The notes: generated by a model from the sequence alone, not told the origin. 15,695 nucleotides of DNA from Acidobacteriaceae bacterium (GCA_030039895.1 JASHUR010000010.1:1-15695), one strand, 5' to 3'. Positions 1 to 7,673 are shown, numbered from the stretch's first letter. Translations and numbers: made by a program.

Positions 1-936
1 CTCGCCATCACCATCGGCGGAGTCGTCTGCATCGCCGCGGCCAATGCGGGCGACACCTCGCAGGACCTCAAGACCGGCTTCATCGTCGGCGCCACGCCCT
101 GGAAACAGCAGCTCGCCGTCATCATCGGCGTTCTGGTCTGCGTCTTCTCCATCGGGCTCACGCTCAACGCCATGAACCGCGGCCTCGAAACCTTCAAGCC
201 CATGGAGGAACCGATCGCCTACAACTTGAACGCGCCCATCCCCGGCGTTCAGGTGGAACAAATGCACTTCGCGCGCGAGCACTTCATGCTCACCGAGCCC
301 GACAACACCACCAAATTCGTCAGCGGCAGCCAGTATGTGCTGCTCAACGCAATTGGCTCGCCCGTGCTGCCCAACGGCAAATACCTCTACAACCCCGCGA
401 CTGGAAAAATTGAGATCCAATGGCAGCAAGGCATCGGCAGCGCTCAGGCCGCCGCGCCGCAGGGCCGTCTTATGGCTACCGTCATCAACGGAATCCTTAC
501 GCGCAAGCTGCCCTGGGGACTCGTCCTGCTCGGCGTCTTCCTCGTTATCGCGGTCGAGCTGCTCGGCGTGCGCTCGCTCTCCTTCGCTGTCGGAGCCTAT
601 CTCTCCATCGGCACTACGCTCGCCATCTTCTGTGGCGGAGTCGTCCGCTGGATCATCGACCGCGCCGCCGCCCGCACCGGAGCCGATCTCGAGAGCGAAG
701 TCTCACCCGGCTCCCTCTACGCCAGCGGACTCATCGCTGCCGGAGGCATCATGGGACTGCTCGGCGTCGCGCTCAAACTCTACGAAGCCGCCACCGGACA
801 CGAACTGCATCTCTGGTTCAGCGAAGGCTCCGCGCCCTACCAGCTCCTCTACCACCCGTGGATTTCCGTCGTGATGTTCGCCCTGCTCGGCTTCTCGCTC
901 TACTACTTCGCACGCAAGCCCCTGAACAATAAGTAG
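1..936 (+). CDS. OPT-family oligopeptide transporter, 3' part only
   Basis: This is the C-terminal part (311 residues) of an oligopeptide transporter (OPT) family membrane protein. The frame is open from base 1, so the gene starts outside the window, and the first internal ATG at 172 is not the real start. The OPT hallmark is visible at about residues 15-35: an N-A-G-D-T-S-Q-D-L-K-T-G stretch followed by G-A-T-P-W. After it come a hydrophobic helix (about 38-57), a soluble loop, and several more hydrophobic segments up to the C-terminus. OPT proteins are usually 600-700 residues, so roughly half is present. The family imports peptides, or in some members metal chelates, by proton coupling across the inner membrane; the substrate cannot be read from this fragment. 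The gene ends in TAG and converges on the ParE-like toxin gene with only 20 bases between the two stops and no obvious terminator hairpin. Confidence 0.93.
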   Translation, partial: LAITIGGVVCIAAANAGDTSQDLKTGFIVGATPWKQQLAVIIGVLVCVFSIGLTLNAMNRGLETFKPMEEPIAYNLNAPIPGVQVEQMHFAREHFMLTEPDNTTKFVSGSQYVLLNAIGSPVLPNGKYLYNPATGKIEIQWQQGIGSAQAAAPQGRLMATVINGILTRKLPWGLVLLGVFLVIAVELLGVRSLSFAVGAYLSIGTTLAIFCGGVVRWIIDRAAARTGADLESEVSPGSLYASGLIAAGGIMGLLGVALKLYEAATGHELHLWFSEGSAPYQLLYHPWISVVMFALLGFSLYYFARKPLNNK

Positions 937-956
937 GACCTCGGCTCAGCTGTAAT

Positions 957-1268
957 TCAGTCCAGAATCTCAGATATGTTTCTCGCCCCATGTAGGACGC
1001 GGACAATCTCGATGGTTGTATTCTTAGGCAGGTAAAAGACAAGCCATCGCTCAAAGCCGTTTACGGCCCAACGACGAAGATTCTGTACTTCTGTCTTTTG
1101 AAAATGGCAGGGAGAACCGATATCCGGCAGCTGACACAAGCGATGAAGATCACCTTCAATAGCGCTCACGAAACGATCAGCTAATTCGGATCCCGATTGT
1201 ACATACAGATACCCTGCAATTTCGCTGATATCCTGAAGCGCCAACGGGCGGATTGTTAAACGCAGCAT
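957..1268 (-). CDS. parE: ParE/RelE-family toxin of a type II toxin-antitoxin pair
   Basis: A 103-residue protein of the RelE/ParE toxin superfamily. Family features are an N-terminal R-P-L-A-L-Q-D-I helix start, a central L-P-D-I-G turn (about 48-51), an L-R-R-W-A-V-N-G-F strand, and the C-terminal R-V-L-H-G-A-R motif (90-96) typical of ParE proteins. ParE toxins characterised so far inhibit DNA gyrase, whereas RelE-type relatives cleave mRNA on the ribosome; sequence alone leaves this open, with ParE favoured by the C-terminal motif and by the ParD-like partner. It starts 4 bases after the antitoxin stop and has no clear Shine-Dalgarno sequence of its own, which suggests translational coupling to the antitoxin. 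The DNA here is noticeably richer in A/T than the flanking genes, hinting at acquisition by transfer. The reading frame is intact and of full family length. Confidence 0.9.
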   Translation of the reverse strand: MLRLTIRPLALQDISEIAGYLYVQSGSELADRFVSAIEGDLHRLCQLPDIGSPCHFQKTEVQNLRRWAVNGFERWLVFYLPKNTTIEIVRVLHGARNISEILD

Positions 1269-1272
1269 GCAG

Positions 1273-1527
1273 CTAGGAGGCTCTTTTACGGCGCTTTTGA
1301 AGTTTTTGCCGTAATTCTTCCCACATGCGCGGAGTCACATCCATCGCATCGCCCGACCGCAACCCCTCCAACACCTGCAACTCAATTCTTTCGCGTTCGC
1401 GGTTCTTTTGATCCAAACGAACTAGCTCACGCACATACTCGGAAACGCTCGTATACTTTCCGGAGTCCACCTGTTCCTCGACATATTCCTTCAAGTGATC
1501 AGGCAAGGAAATGTTCATAGTAGGCAT
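1273..1527 (-). CDS. parD: ParD-like (ribbon-helix-helix) antitoxin
   Basis: An 84-residue antitoxin partnered with the downstream ParE-like toxin. The N-terminus (M-N-I-S-L-P-D-H-L-K from residue 4, then V-D-S-G-K-Y-T-S-V-S-E-Y-V-R) is the classic ParD ribbon-helix-helix DNA-binding domain. The C-terminal half is charged (many E, R and K) and would be the toxin-binding tail. The ATG at 1527 is chosen because a GAGG-type Shine-Dalgarno sequence (minus strand, about 1531-1536) lies at proper spacing. The in-frame ATG at 1575 has no ribosome site, would add 16 residues unlike the family, and would place the operator-like repeats inside the gene. ParD proteins repress their own operon, alone or with the toxin; three 10-bp repeats at 1558-1587 are the likely binding sites. 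Confidence in the family is high, and in the exact start good. Confidence 0.9.
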   Translation of the reverse strand: MPTMNISLPDHLKEYVEEQVDSGKYTSVSEYVRELVRLDQKNRERERIELQVLEGLRSGDAMDVTPRMWEELRQKLQKRRKRAS

Positions 1528-1557
1528 GTTGACCTCACGGCTTTCAGCATACGTCAA

Positions 1558-1587
1558 TTTGGCATAATTTGCCATATTTTGCTATGC
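1558..1587 (-). promoter_or_regulatory. Three tandem 10-bp repeats, likely toxin-antitoxin operator
   Basis: On the plus strand three units follow without a gap: TTTGGCATAA (1558-1567), TTTGCCATAT (1568-1577) and TTTGCTATGC (1578-1587). The TTTG...AT core recurs every 10 bases, one helical turn, and the outer ends also form a GGCATA/TATGCC dyad (1561-1566 and 1583-1588). The block starts 31 bases upstream of the antitoxin start. Ribbon-helix-helix antitoxins bind such phased repeats, so autoregulation is inferred. A weak minus-strand promoter (ATGGCA at 1570-1575, 18-base spacer, TATGCT at 1546-1551) would overlap the repeats. The third unit overlaps the stop codon of the upstream symporter gene. 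Confidence 0.6.
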
Positions 1588-3030
1588 CGCATCCCCATGG
1601 AACTTCGCCAGATGCTCCGGGCTCGGTGGTTTGGTCGCCGCACTCACTACGAACAGGCACAATACCGCCGCCCCCAACGCCGGGAAAATTGCGTCCATGC
1701 TGACGATACCCGCAGGTAGATAACGGCTCAGAAGCCCCTGGTCCCAGTTCCAGAACACCGTCACCGCTGTCCCCGCTGCAATCGCGCTCACCGCGCCCCA
1801 CGCCGTTGCCCTCCGTGAGTAGAACGCGGCCAGAATTACCGGTGTCAGCGCCGCCGAGTACACCGTATACGCATACAGTGCCGCCCTCAGCACCGACCCG
1901 GTTCCCAGCGCCTGATACAGCGCAAAGATGCCCAGAAACACCACCATCAATCGCGACACAATCAGGACGCGCTTGTTTGAGGCCTCCGGCGCAATGTACC
2001 GCACAAAAATGTCGTTCACCAAGTTCGTCGCCGGAGAAAACAGGTAGTTGTTCGCCGTCGAAACCACCTTCGCAAAGATCGCTCCCATCACCAGCGCGCC
2101 CAGCCACGCCGGAAGCCCATGCAGCGCGCTGTACGCCAGGATCTCGCGCGGCCTCTGCGCAATCTCACCCTTCTGATATAGGGCCGACCCCGTCACCGCC
2201 AGCGCCACAATCACCGTCTCCAGAATCACCGTGCCGATCACCCACCCCACCACGGCCACGCGAGCGTCACGCTCTGACTTGGCAGAGAAAAATTTCTGGT
2301 ACATCGACTGGTTGCCAAGCATCAGCAGCAGCGTCGGCACGGCCAGCTCCAGAACCTGCACAAACGTCAGATCGCCGAGCACTTCAAAGTGCGTCGCGGG
2401 CAGCGCATGGTGCACTGCGCCCCAACCGCCCGCCACATGGATCAGCATCGGCAACGCAGCGATCAACGTCACCGTAGCCAGAATGCCGATGAACACATCC
2501 ATGTACGCCACCGACTCCATGCCAGCCACAGCCGTAAACACAATCACAAAGAACGCCAGAATGTATTTGCCCAGCGTGGCCGTAATCACTGTGGGAAAGA
2601 TCAGGTGCAGAATGTCTCCGCCGCCGATGAACTGATAGCTGGTAATCGCCGTGTACGCAAACAGAATCGCGATCACGCCCAGCACGCGCGCCAGCTGGCT
2701 GTAGCGCGCCTCCAGCAAATCAGGAATCGTAAACTGCGCAAACCGTCGCGCTCTCGGCGCGATGAAATAGATCAGCAGCAGCCCAGCCCATCCGCCACCT
2801 GCCAGCCACAACGCTACAAACCCGTGCCGGTACGCTGCTTCCGCTCCGGCCAGCAGCGACCCCGACCCGATCCACGACGAGAGCAGCGTAAACACCAGCA
2901 CAAATGCAGGCAGCGAACGCCCGGCAACCAGGTAATCGGCCTTTGTCTTCACCTTGCTCACGCGAGCAAGCGAAACGGTCATCAATGTCAGTACGACTGC
3001 GCCCACAACCAGGGCATAGATTGGCGACAT
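1582..3030 (-). CDS. Sodium:solute symporter (SSS family)
   Basis: A 482-residue multi-pass membrane protein of the sodium:solute symporter family, which couples solute uptake to the sodium gradient in the inner membrane. Seen in the sequence: a hydrophobic first helix; the A-D-Y-L-V-A-G-R-S-L-P loop at 31-41; a helix beginning S-S-W-I-G-S-G-S (51-58), which in the family contributes to ion and substrate binding; G-N-Q-S-M-Y-Q-K-F-F plus S-E-R-D-A-R (239-257), close to the family signature; and V-V-S-T-A-N-N-Y-L-F-S-P-A-T-N (322-336), matching the helix with the sodium-site serine/threonine. Length is near the usual 480-550. The substrate cannot be assigned (sugars, amino acids, proline/pantothenate-like or nucleoside substrates are all possible). 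An AGGAAG ribosome site lies 5 bases before the ATG, and a sigma-70-type promoter lies just upstream. The stop codon overlaps the toxin-antitoxin operator repeats, so the TA pair may receive some read-through. Confidence 0.93.
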   Translation of the reverse strand: MSPIYALVVGAVVLTLMTVSLARVSKVKTKADYLVAGRSLPAFVLVFTLLSSWIGSGSLLAGAEAAYRHGFVALWLAGGGWAGLLLIYFIAPRARRFAQFTIPDLLEARYSQLARVLGVIAILFAYTAITSYQFIGGGDILHLIFPTVITATLGKYILAFFVIVFTAVAGMESVAYMDVFIGILATVTLIAALPMLIHVAGGWGAVHHALPATHFEVLGDLTFVQVLELAVPTLLLMLGNQSMYQKFFSAKSERDARVAVVGWVIGTVILETVIVALAVTGSALYQKGEIAQRPREILAYSALHGLPAWLGALVMGAIFAKVVSTANNYLFSPATNLVNDIFVRYIAPEASNKRVLIVSRLMVVFLGIFALYQALGTGSVLRAALYAYTVYSAALTPVILAAFYSRRATAWGAVSAIAAGTAVTVFWNWDQGLLSRYLPAGIVSMDAIFPALGAAVLCLFVVSAATKPPSPEHLAKFHGDAA

Positions 3031-3081
3031 GCGGCTTCCTGCAGTTAAATTCTTCCAGCAAATTTTCAGACTGAACGACTT

Positions 3082-3110
3082 AGTGTACGGGACTTAGGAG
3101 CGATTGTCAG
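3082..3110 (-). promoter_or_regulatory. Sigma-70-type promoter of the symporter gene
   Basis: Read on the minus strand, CTGACA (3110-3105, 5 of 6 matches to the -35 consensus) is followed after exactly 17 bases by TACACT (3087-3082, 4 of 6 to the -10 consensus). Transcription would begin near 3075, giving a leader of about 45 bases to the ATG at 3030. It lies in the 102-base gap between yggS and the symporter gene, where a promoter would be expected. Confidence 0.5.
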
Positions 3111-3132
3111 GTATGACCGCTGATGTCGTGCT

Positions 3133-3837
3133 TCAGGCACGCTTCTCCCGCGCACCAAACAGCGCCGTGCCAATCCGCACCAGCGTCGACCCTTCTTCAA
3201 TGGCGATCTCGTAATCGCCCGACATCCCCATCGACAGTTCATCAAATTTCACTCGCGGATGCTCCTGCGCCAGCGCCTCACGCAGCCTGCGCAGCTCCCG
3301 AAAACACTGCCGCGCCGTCTGCGGATTCTCATGCAACGGAGCCACGGTCATCAGTCCGCGCACCGCAACATACCGCAAGTCTGCCGCGCGCTCCAGCGCT
3401 GTTTGCAGCTCCGTACTCTCCGGAGCAAATCCCGTCTTAGCCTCCTCCTCACTCAGCTTGATCTCCAGCAGCACCGGCAATTGTTTCCCCTCACGCTTCG
3501 CGGCGTCCTCTAGCCGGTCCATCAGTTTGATCGAATCGACCGTGTCAACCGCAGAGAAAATTGCCGCTGCCTTCGCCGCCTTATTCGACTGCAAGTGCCC
3601 GATCATGTGGACTTCGATTCCCTCGGGTAGCTCCCGGCGCTTGGCCTCATACTCCTGTACGCGGTTTTCGCCGAACAGCGTTATCCCTGCCGCAATCGCC
3701 TCACTTATCAGCGCCGCCGGATGCGTCTTTGACACCGCCATCAGCCTCACATCGCCGCGGTTACGGTTTGCCCTGCGGCACGCCGCCTGAATGTGTTCCT
3801 CTACTGCAGCCAATCGTTTACTGAAGATCATCACCAC
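3133..3837 (-). CDS. yggS: YggS/PROSC-family pyridoxal-phosphate homeostasis protein
   Basis: A 234-residue member of the YggS/PLPBP family (single-domain alanine-racemase-like barrel). These cytosolic proteins bind pyridoxal 5'-phosphate and help control its free level, with effects on amino-acid and keto-acid metabolism; no enzymatic reaction is established. The cofactor lysine is K37 in A-V-S-K-T-H-P. Other family marks are G-E-N-R-V-Q-E (56-62), H-M-I-G-H-L-Q-S-N-K (77-86), the phosphate-binding S-M-G-M-S-G-D-Y-E-I-A-I (202-213) and R-I-G-T-A-L-F-G (221-228). All key residues are present and the length is typical. The start is uncertain: GTG codons at 3837 and 3834 and an ATG at 3831 are all possible and none has a strong ribosome site. 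An intrinsic terminator ends only about 18 bases upstream, which is unusual and leaves the source of its transcript unclear. Confidence 0.93.
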   Translation of the reverse strand: MVMIFSKRLAAVEEHIQAACRRANRNRGDVRLMAVSKTHPAALISEAIAAGITLFGENRVQEYEAKRRELPEGIEVHMIGHLQSNKAAKAAAIFSAVDTVDSIKLMDRLEDAAKREGKQLPVLLEIKLSEEEAKTGFAPESTELQTALERAADLRYVAVRGLMTVAPLHENPQTARQCFRELRRLREALAQEHPRVKFDELSMGMSGDYEIAIEEGSTLVRIGTALFGAREKRA

Positions 3838-3855
3838 TTCATCTTAAACAGACAC

Positions 3856-3884
3856 AAAAAGGCCGGGAGACATCGCTCCCGGCC
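3856..3884 (-). terminator. Rho-independent terminator after the M1 aminopeptidase gene
   Basis: Perfect 9-bp inverted repeat (GGCCGGGAG at 3861-3869, CTCCCGGCC at 3876-3884) with a 6-base loop. In the minus-strand direction it is followed directly by five T residues (3860-3856) and then GTGTCTG. It begins 22 bases after the aminopeptidase stop codon and points in the same direction as that gene. This is a textbook intrinsic terminator, although it sits just 18 bases before the yggS start. Confidence 0.9.
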
Positions 3885-3905
3885 GATTCGATTCCGCGGC
3901 AATAT

Positions 3906-6503
3906 CTACTGCCCCGCCGCCCAGTTCTGCAGGTTCTCTCCCTGCATCGAGCGCAGGTCGATGCAGTCGTTGATGTGGTCGCGTGTCTGCAGCAGGGTCC
4001 GTGATGCCGCGTGCATTTTATGCGTGTCGAAGAAGTTCATCACCTCGTCGCGCTTCTGCGCCGAGCAAAAGCTGCTCGCTCCGCTCACGAGGATCGCATC
4101 CATCCACTCCGTAAGCTGTGCATGTACCTGCGGCCAGTTCTGCTGCACGTAATGCCAGGTCACATCGCGCGTGTGTTGCCCGTACAGCATGCCCCCTAGC
4201 AGCAACACGGAGTCCTGGTTCCGCACCTTGCCGGAGACCGCGAAATTCAGCGCGCGCGTCGCCAGTGAAGGCTTCGCAAACTCGCCGAGCAAGCGCAGAG
4301 CGGTCTCCTGCAGGTCCGGATTATTCGAAGTCTCAAACACTTTCTCCAGTTGATCGAAGAAGGCCGCATCGCCGTGGATCGCCGCCACTCTCAGGGCCAC
4401 CTGTGCCAGTGTGGGATCCACCGACGTCTGGTCCTTTAGATACTCCTCAGCCATCGTCTTGGCCTGCGCAATCACCTCAGGATCGTTGCCCAGATCGCCC
4501 AGGTAACCGAACAGCGTCGCGCGTAGTTCCGTCCTCATCGGCGTGTCTGTGTCCTGCGGAGCTCCCAGCAGGTTGTAGGCCGGCTCAAACGTCTGCCGCG
4601 TCCAGTTTTCCAGCGCCTCGTGCTCTGCCGGAGTCGATGCTATCTGCGCATTGATCACCGCGACATTTCCGAGCGCCGTACCAACCACGGCCGGGCTACG
4701 ATCATTTCGCACCGCCGCCACCAGGTTCAGATACTGCCCCACCGGAGCCGTATTGGCCCGCACCTTGGCCCACTCATCTCCGATAAACCCGATCCGCTCC
4801 TCCGGCGTCAGGTCAGTCTCAACGTTGTCCAGAATCTTTGCATAGACGTCCTGCGGATAGCTGCTGCGGTAGTAACCCAGGCCTTCAGCGTTCCCAAACA
4901 GGAACGGCGCCGTCGGTATCTTCAGTGTCTGCTGCGCTGCGCTCAACACCTCGCAATGGTCGCCGCCGTCGTCTGCCTTAAAACAAACCGGAACGTACCA
5001 CGTCTGCGCGCGACTGGTTTTCACCGTCGGATTCAGGAAAAATCTCTCCTGGCTCACCTGAACACTGCCGTCCGTCGGTTCACCAAACGTCAGCAGCGGT
5101 ACGCCCGGCTGCGCCACAAAGCTCTCCATGATCTTGTCAATGGGCATGTGACTCACCGCCGTCTGCGCATTCCAGAAGTCCTGCGCATTGGCGTTGGCAT
5201 ACATATGCGCCTCCAGATAGTTGTGCACGCCCTGGCGGAACGTCTGCTCGCCCTCATAATGCTCGACCATATTCAGCATCGCCGCGGCCTTGCCGTAGCT
5301 GATGCCGTCGAACATCTCGTTGATCTCGTCCGGAGTCTCCGCCTTCGCGCGAATCGTCCTCGTCGTCCGCTGTGCGTCCAGGTTCAGGGTCCCGTTCAGG
5401 TTCATCGCCACATTCTGTCTTAGGTGCCACTCCGGATGCATCGCCTCGATCGGCTTATACTCCATCCACGTCGCAAAGCCTTCGTTCAGCCAGATGTTGT
5501 TCCACCAGTTCATCGTCACCATATCGCCGAACCACTGATGCGCCATCTCATGCGCCACCACCAGGCCCACGCGCTCCTTTGCGCCGAGCGAAGCCGTCGC
5601 AGGATCAATCAGCAGATCGGTCTCGCGATATGTGATCGCGCCGAAGTTCTCCATTGCGCCTGCCTCAAAATCAGGTATCGCAATCAGGTCCAGCTTCGGC
5701 ATCGGATACTTGATCCCGAAATAAGTGTCGTAATAGTTCAATACATACTCGGCAATGTGTAGCGCATACTTCGTGTACTGCACTTTGTCCGGCGTTGCGC
5801 AAACGCGGATCGGAACGCCGTCGCTCGCGCCTGAAGTGCACTGGAAGTCTCCCACCAGAAACGCCACCAGATAGGTCGACATCTTCGGTGTCGTCGCAAA
5901 AGTAATCGTATGCTTGCCCGGAATCGGCCCCGGTGTATCGGAAATAATGTTCGTGTTCGAAATTGCGGTATCGCCCTTGTTCACCACCAGGCTCACCGAG
6001 TAAGTGGCCTTGAAGGCCGGCTCATCGAACGACGGAAACGCTCGCCGCGCATCCGTCGGCTCAAACTGCGTCACAGCGTAATTCCGGCGCTTCGTCTTCG
6101 ACAGATAGAACCCGCGCAGTTGCCCATTCAAAATGCCGTCGTACTCAATCGATAGCGTTAAAGGCCCCGCGGGCAGCGCCTTGTCAAAGTGGAAGGTCGC
6201 CTGCTGCTTCTCTTCGTCCTGGGTCACCGTGGCCTTAAGCATCTGGCCGTTCAAATCCGCCGTCACGCTCTTGAAGGTGATCTCCGCGGCGTTCAGCGTG
6301 ATCGCATCCTGTGGCTGCTTCAGCACCACGTCGATCTTTTCGCTGCCCGTGAAAGTCGCGGTCTTCAGGTTCGGAGTCAGAGTGAGCTGATAATGCTCAG
6401 GGCTCACCGTTTGTGGAAGCCGTTGAGCTTGGGATTGGAAGGAAAGACAGGTGGCGGCAAGAAGAAACACTCCCTGAAGTTTCAGGGCCTGGGACAATCG
6501 CAT
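3906..6503 (-). CDS. M1-family zinc metallo-aminopeptidase, exported
   Basis: An 865-residue aminopeptidase of peptidase family M1 (aminopeptidase N type), which removes N-terminal residues from peptides. The N-terminus has a basic start, a hydrophobic stretch and a plausible signal-peptidase site after S-Q-A (about residue 26), so the enzyme is probably periplasmic or secreted. A cysteine inside the hydrophobic stretch lacks a canonical lipobox. Catalytic marks (numbered from the 6503 start) are G-A-M-E-N at 282-286, the zinc site H-E-M-A-H at 318-322 with E341 in N-E-G-F-A, and the transition-state tyrosine Y403 in G-I-S-Y-G-K-A-A. A long ERAP1-like helical C-terminal region follows. The ATG at 6503 is preferred because GAGG lies 6 bases upstream; the in-frame ATG at 6509 abuts that GAGG and is less likely. 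The gene is followed by a strong terminator. Peptide release outside the membrane would fit with the nearby peptide transporter, but they are not in one operon. Confidence 0.94.
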   Translation of the reverse strand: MRLSQALKLQGVFLLAATCLSFQSQAQRLPQTVSPEHYQLTLTPNLKTATFTGSEKIDVVLKQPQDAITLNAAEITFKSVTADLNGQMLKATVTQDEEKQQATFHFDKALPAGPLTLSIEYDGILNGQLRGFYLSKTKRRNYAVTQFEPTDARRAFPSFDEPAFKATYSVSLVVNKGDTAISNTNIISDTPGPIPGKHTITFATTPKMSTYLVAFLVGDFQCTSGASDGVPIRVCATPDKVQYTKYALHIAEYVLNYYDTYFGIKYPMPKLDLIAIPDFEAGAMENFGAITYRETDLLIDPATASLGAKERVGLVVAHEMAHQWFGDMVTMNWWNNIWLNEGFATWMEYKPIEAMHPEWHLRQNVAMNLNGTLNLDAQRTTRTIRAKAETPDEINEMFDGISYGKAAAMLNMVEHYEGEQTFRQGVHNYLEAHMYANANAQDFWNAQTAVSHMPIDKIMESFVAQPGVPLLTFGEPTDGSVQVSQERFFLNPTVKTSRAQTWYVPVCFKADDGGDHCEVLSAAQQTLKIPTAPFLFGNAEGLGYYRSSYPQDVYAKILDNVETDLTPEERIGFIGDEWAKVRANTAPVGQYLNLVAAVRNDRSPAVVGTALGNVAVINAQIASTPAEHEALENWTRQTFEPAYNLLGAPQDTDTPMRTELRATLFGYLGDLGNDPEVIAQAKTMAEEYLKDQTSVDPTLAQVALRVAAIHGDAAFFDQLEKVFETSNNPDLQETALRLLGEFAKPSLATRALNFAVSGKVRNQDSVLLLGGMLYGQHTRDVTWHYVQQNWPQVHAQLTEWMDAILVSGASSFCSAQKRDEVMNFFDTHKMHAASRTLLQTRDHINDCIDLRSMQGENLQNWAAGQ

Positions 6504-6526
6504 GAACATCCTCGCAGGAATGAGAA

Positions 6527-6611
6527 GTTAGCCAGCGAGCCTTCGGGTGAAGGCGCTAACCCTATATCCTACGGCTGGGGACGGCTTGCGCGCCACCTCG
6601 GAGCCCGAAGG
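6527..6611. repeat. Structured intergenic element between glk and the aminopeptidase gene
   Basis: The gap between glk and the aminopeptidase gene contains nested inverted repeats. GCCTTC (6539-6544) pairs with GAAGGC (6549-6554) across a GGGT loop. The stem continues with GTTAGC (6527-6532) pairing GCTAAC (6555-6560), with a 6-base bulge on one side only. CCTTCGGG at 6540-6547 has a second, inverted partner CCCGAAGG at 6604-6611. No T-tract follows on either strand, so it is not a standard intrinsic terminator. It may be an end-of-operon RNA hairpin or a copy of a dispersed palindromic repeat; which one cannot be decided from a single copy. I saw no convincing promoter for the aminopeptidase in this gap. 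Confidence 0.45.
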
Positions 6612-6650
6612 ATCACCGCCAAATCCAACTCGCGGCGCTGCTCGGCTCAC

Positions 6651-7673
6651 TCAGAGTGACGCCGCGCGGACCGACTCCCCGCTCAGCTCCGCCGCTCGCG
6701 CATCTGCATACGCCGCCGCTCCCATCAGAGCGCAGCGGCTTTCCAGAATGATGCGCACCGGCATCTGCACCAGCAGATCGCTCAACCGGCCTTTATCGAC
6801 GAAGGACTTCGCGAATGTGCCATCCTTCATCTTCTTCAGGATCTTCGGCGCGATCCCCCCGCCCAGATACATCCCTCCGACTGACAGCACCTTCAGCGCC
6901 AGGTTTCCCGCCTCTGCGCCATAGGATGACGCGAACATATCCAGTGTCTTCACGCACAGTTCATTGGTTCCCGCCTCGCCCAGTTCGCCGATAATCGCAT
7001 TCGGGTCCTCGGCCAGCATCCGTTCTTTCAGCCAGTCAGGCTCTTCCATCCCCTTCTCGTCGCGCAAAAAGCTGTAAATGTTCTTCAACCCCAGCCCGGA
7101 GACGACGCGCTCAAAACTCACGCGCCCCTTCAGCATGCGTTGCAGATACCGCAACAGCTCAATCTCAAGCTCGTTGCGCGGAGCAAAGTCGCAGTGCCCG
7201 CCCTCCGACGCCATCGGCACATGCATCTTTCCGTTCCACGCCAGAATCGCTTCGCCCAGTCCCGTCCCTGCCGAAACCAGCCCGCGATTGCCGACCGCGC
7301 TCGGCGCACCGGCGTGAAGTTCGTAAATCTGCTCAGGCGCCAGCTCCGGAATACCGTAGCCGTTGGCTTCAAGGTCGTTGATCAAAAATAGGTGCTCAAT
7401 CTTCAGCGACAACGAGAGTTCCCTGATGTCCAATACCCACGGAAGGTTCGTCAGCTTCAGCCGCCCGCCGCGTACCGGCCCAGGCACGCCAAAGCAGGCG
7501 GCGCTGACGTCCGGGTCGCCGCTCTCAATCAAGAACTTGCGGACAATGTCCTCCAGCCCCGCATACTCGCGCGCCGGAAATCTCTCGTCCTTTACGTGTG
7601 AAAGCCGCCCGTGGTCAAATCCGTAAAGCGCCAGGTCTACTTTAGTGCCGCCGACATCACCGGCAAGAATCAT
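6651..7673 (-). CDS. glk: Glucokinase
   Basis: A 340-residue glucokinase of the bacterial Glk family (ROK/hexokinase fold), which phosphorylates cytosolic glucose to glucose-6-phosphate with ATP. Motifs: the nucleotide phosphate-1 loop G-D-V-G-G-T-K at 5-11; T-N-L-P-W (75-79) and L-I-N-D-L-E-A (97-103) for sugar binding, with catalytic base D100; phosphate-2 loop S-A-G-T-G-L-G (134-140); and S-E-G-G-H (156-160), whose E and H contact glucose. Length fits the Glk family (about 320-340). Its ATG overlaps the pgl stop as ATGA, and GGAG inside the end of pgl supplies the ribosome site, so the two are translationally coupled. It is the last gene of the pentose-phosphate cluster and feeds its product to Zwf encoded two genes upstream. 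The C-terminal tail is short and ordinary. Confidence 0.95.
   Translation of the reverse strand: MILAGDVGGTKVDLALYGFDHGRLSHVKDERFPAREYAGLEDIVRKFLIESGDPDVSAACFGVPGPVRGGRLKLTNLPWVLDIRELSLSLKIEHLFLINDLEANGYGIPELAPEQIYELHAGAPSAVGNRGLVSAGTGLGEAILAWNGKMHVPMASEGGHCDFAPRNELEIELLRYLQRMLKGRVSFERVVSGLGLKNIYSFLRDEKGMEEPDWLKERMLAEDPNAIIGELGEAGTNELCVKTLDMFASSYGAEAGNLALKVLSVGGMYLGGGIAPKILKKMKDGTFAKSFVDKGRLSDLLVQMPVRIILESRCALMGAAAYADARAAELSGESVRAASL

Noticed and set aside
1528..1575. Longer start for the antitoxin (ATG at 1575)
   Set aside because: No ribosome site, non-family residues, and it would cover part of the operator-like repeats; the ATG at 1527 has GAGG at correct spacing.
3127..3141. CGTGC/GCACG hairpin over the yggS stop codon
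   Set aside because: Only 5 bp with no T-tract after it on the minus strand; not supportable as a terminator.
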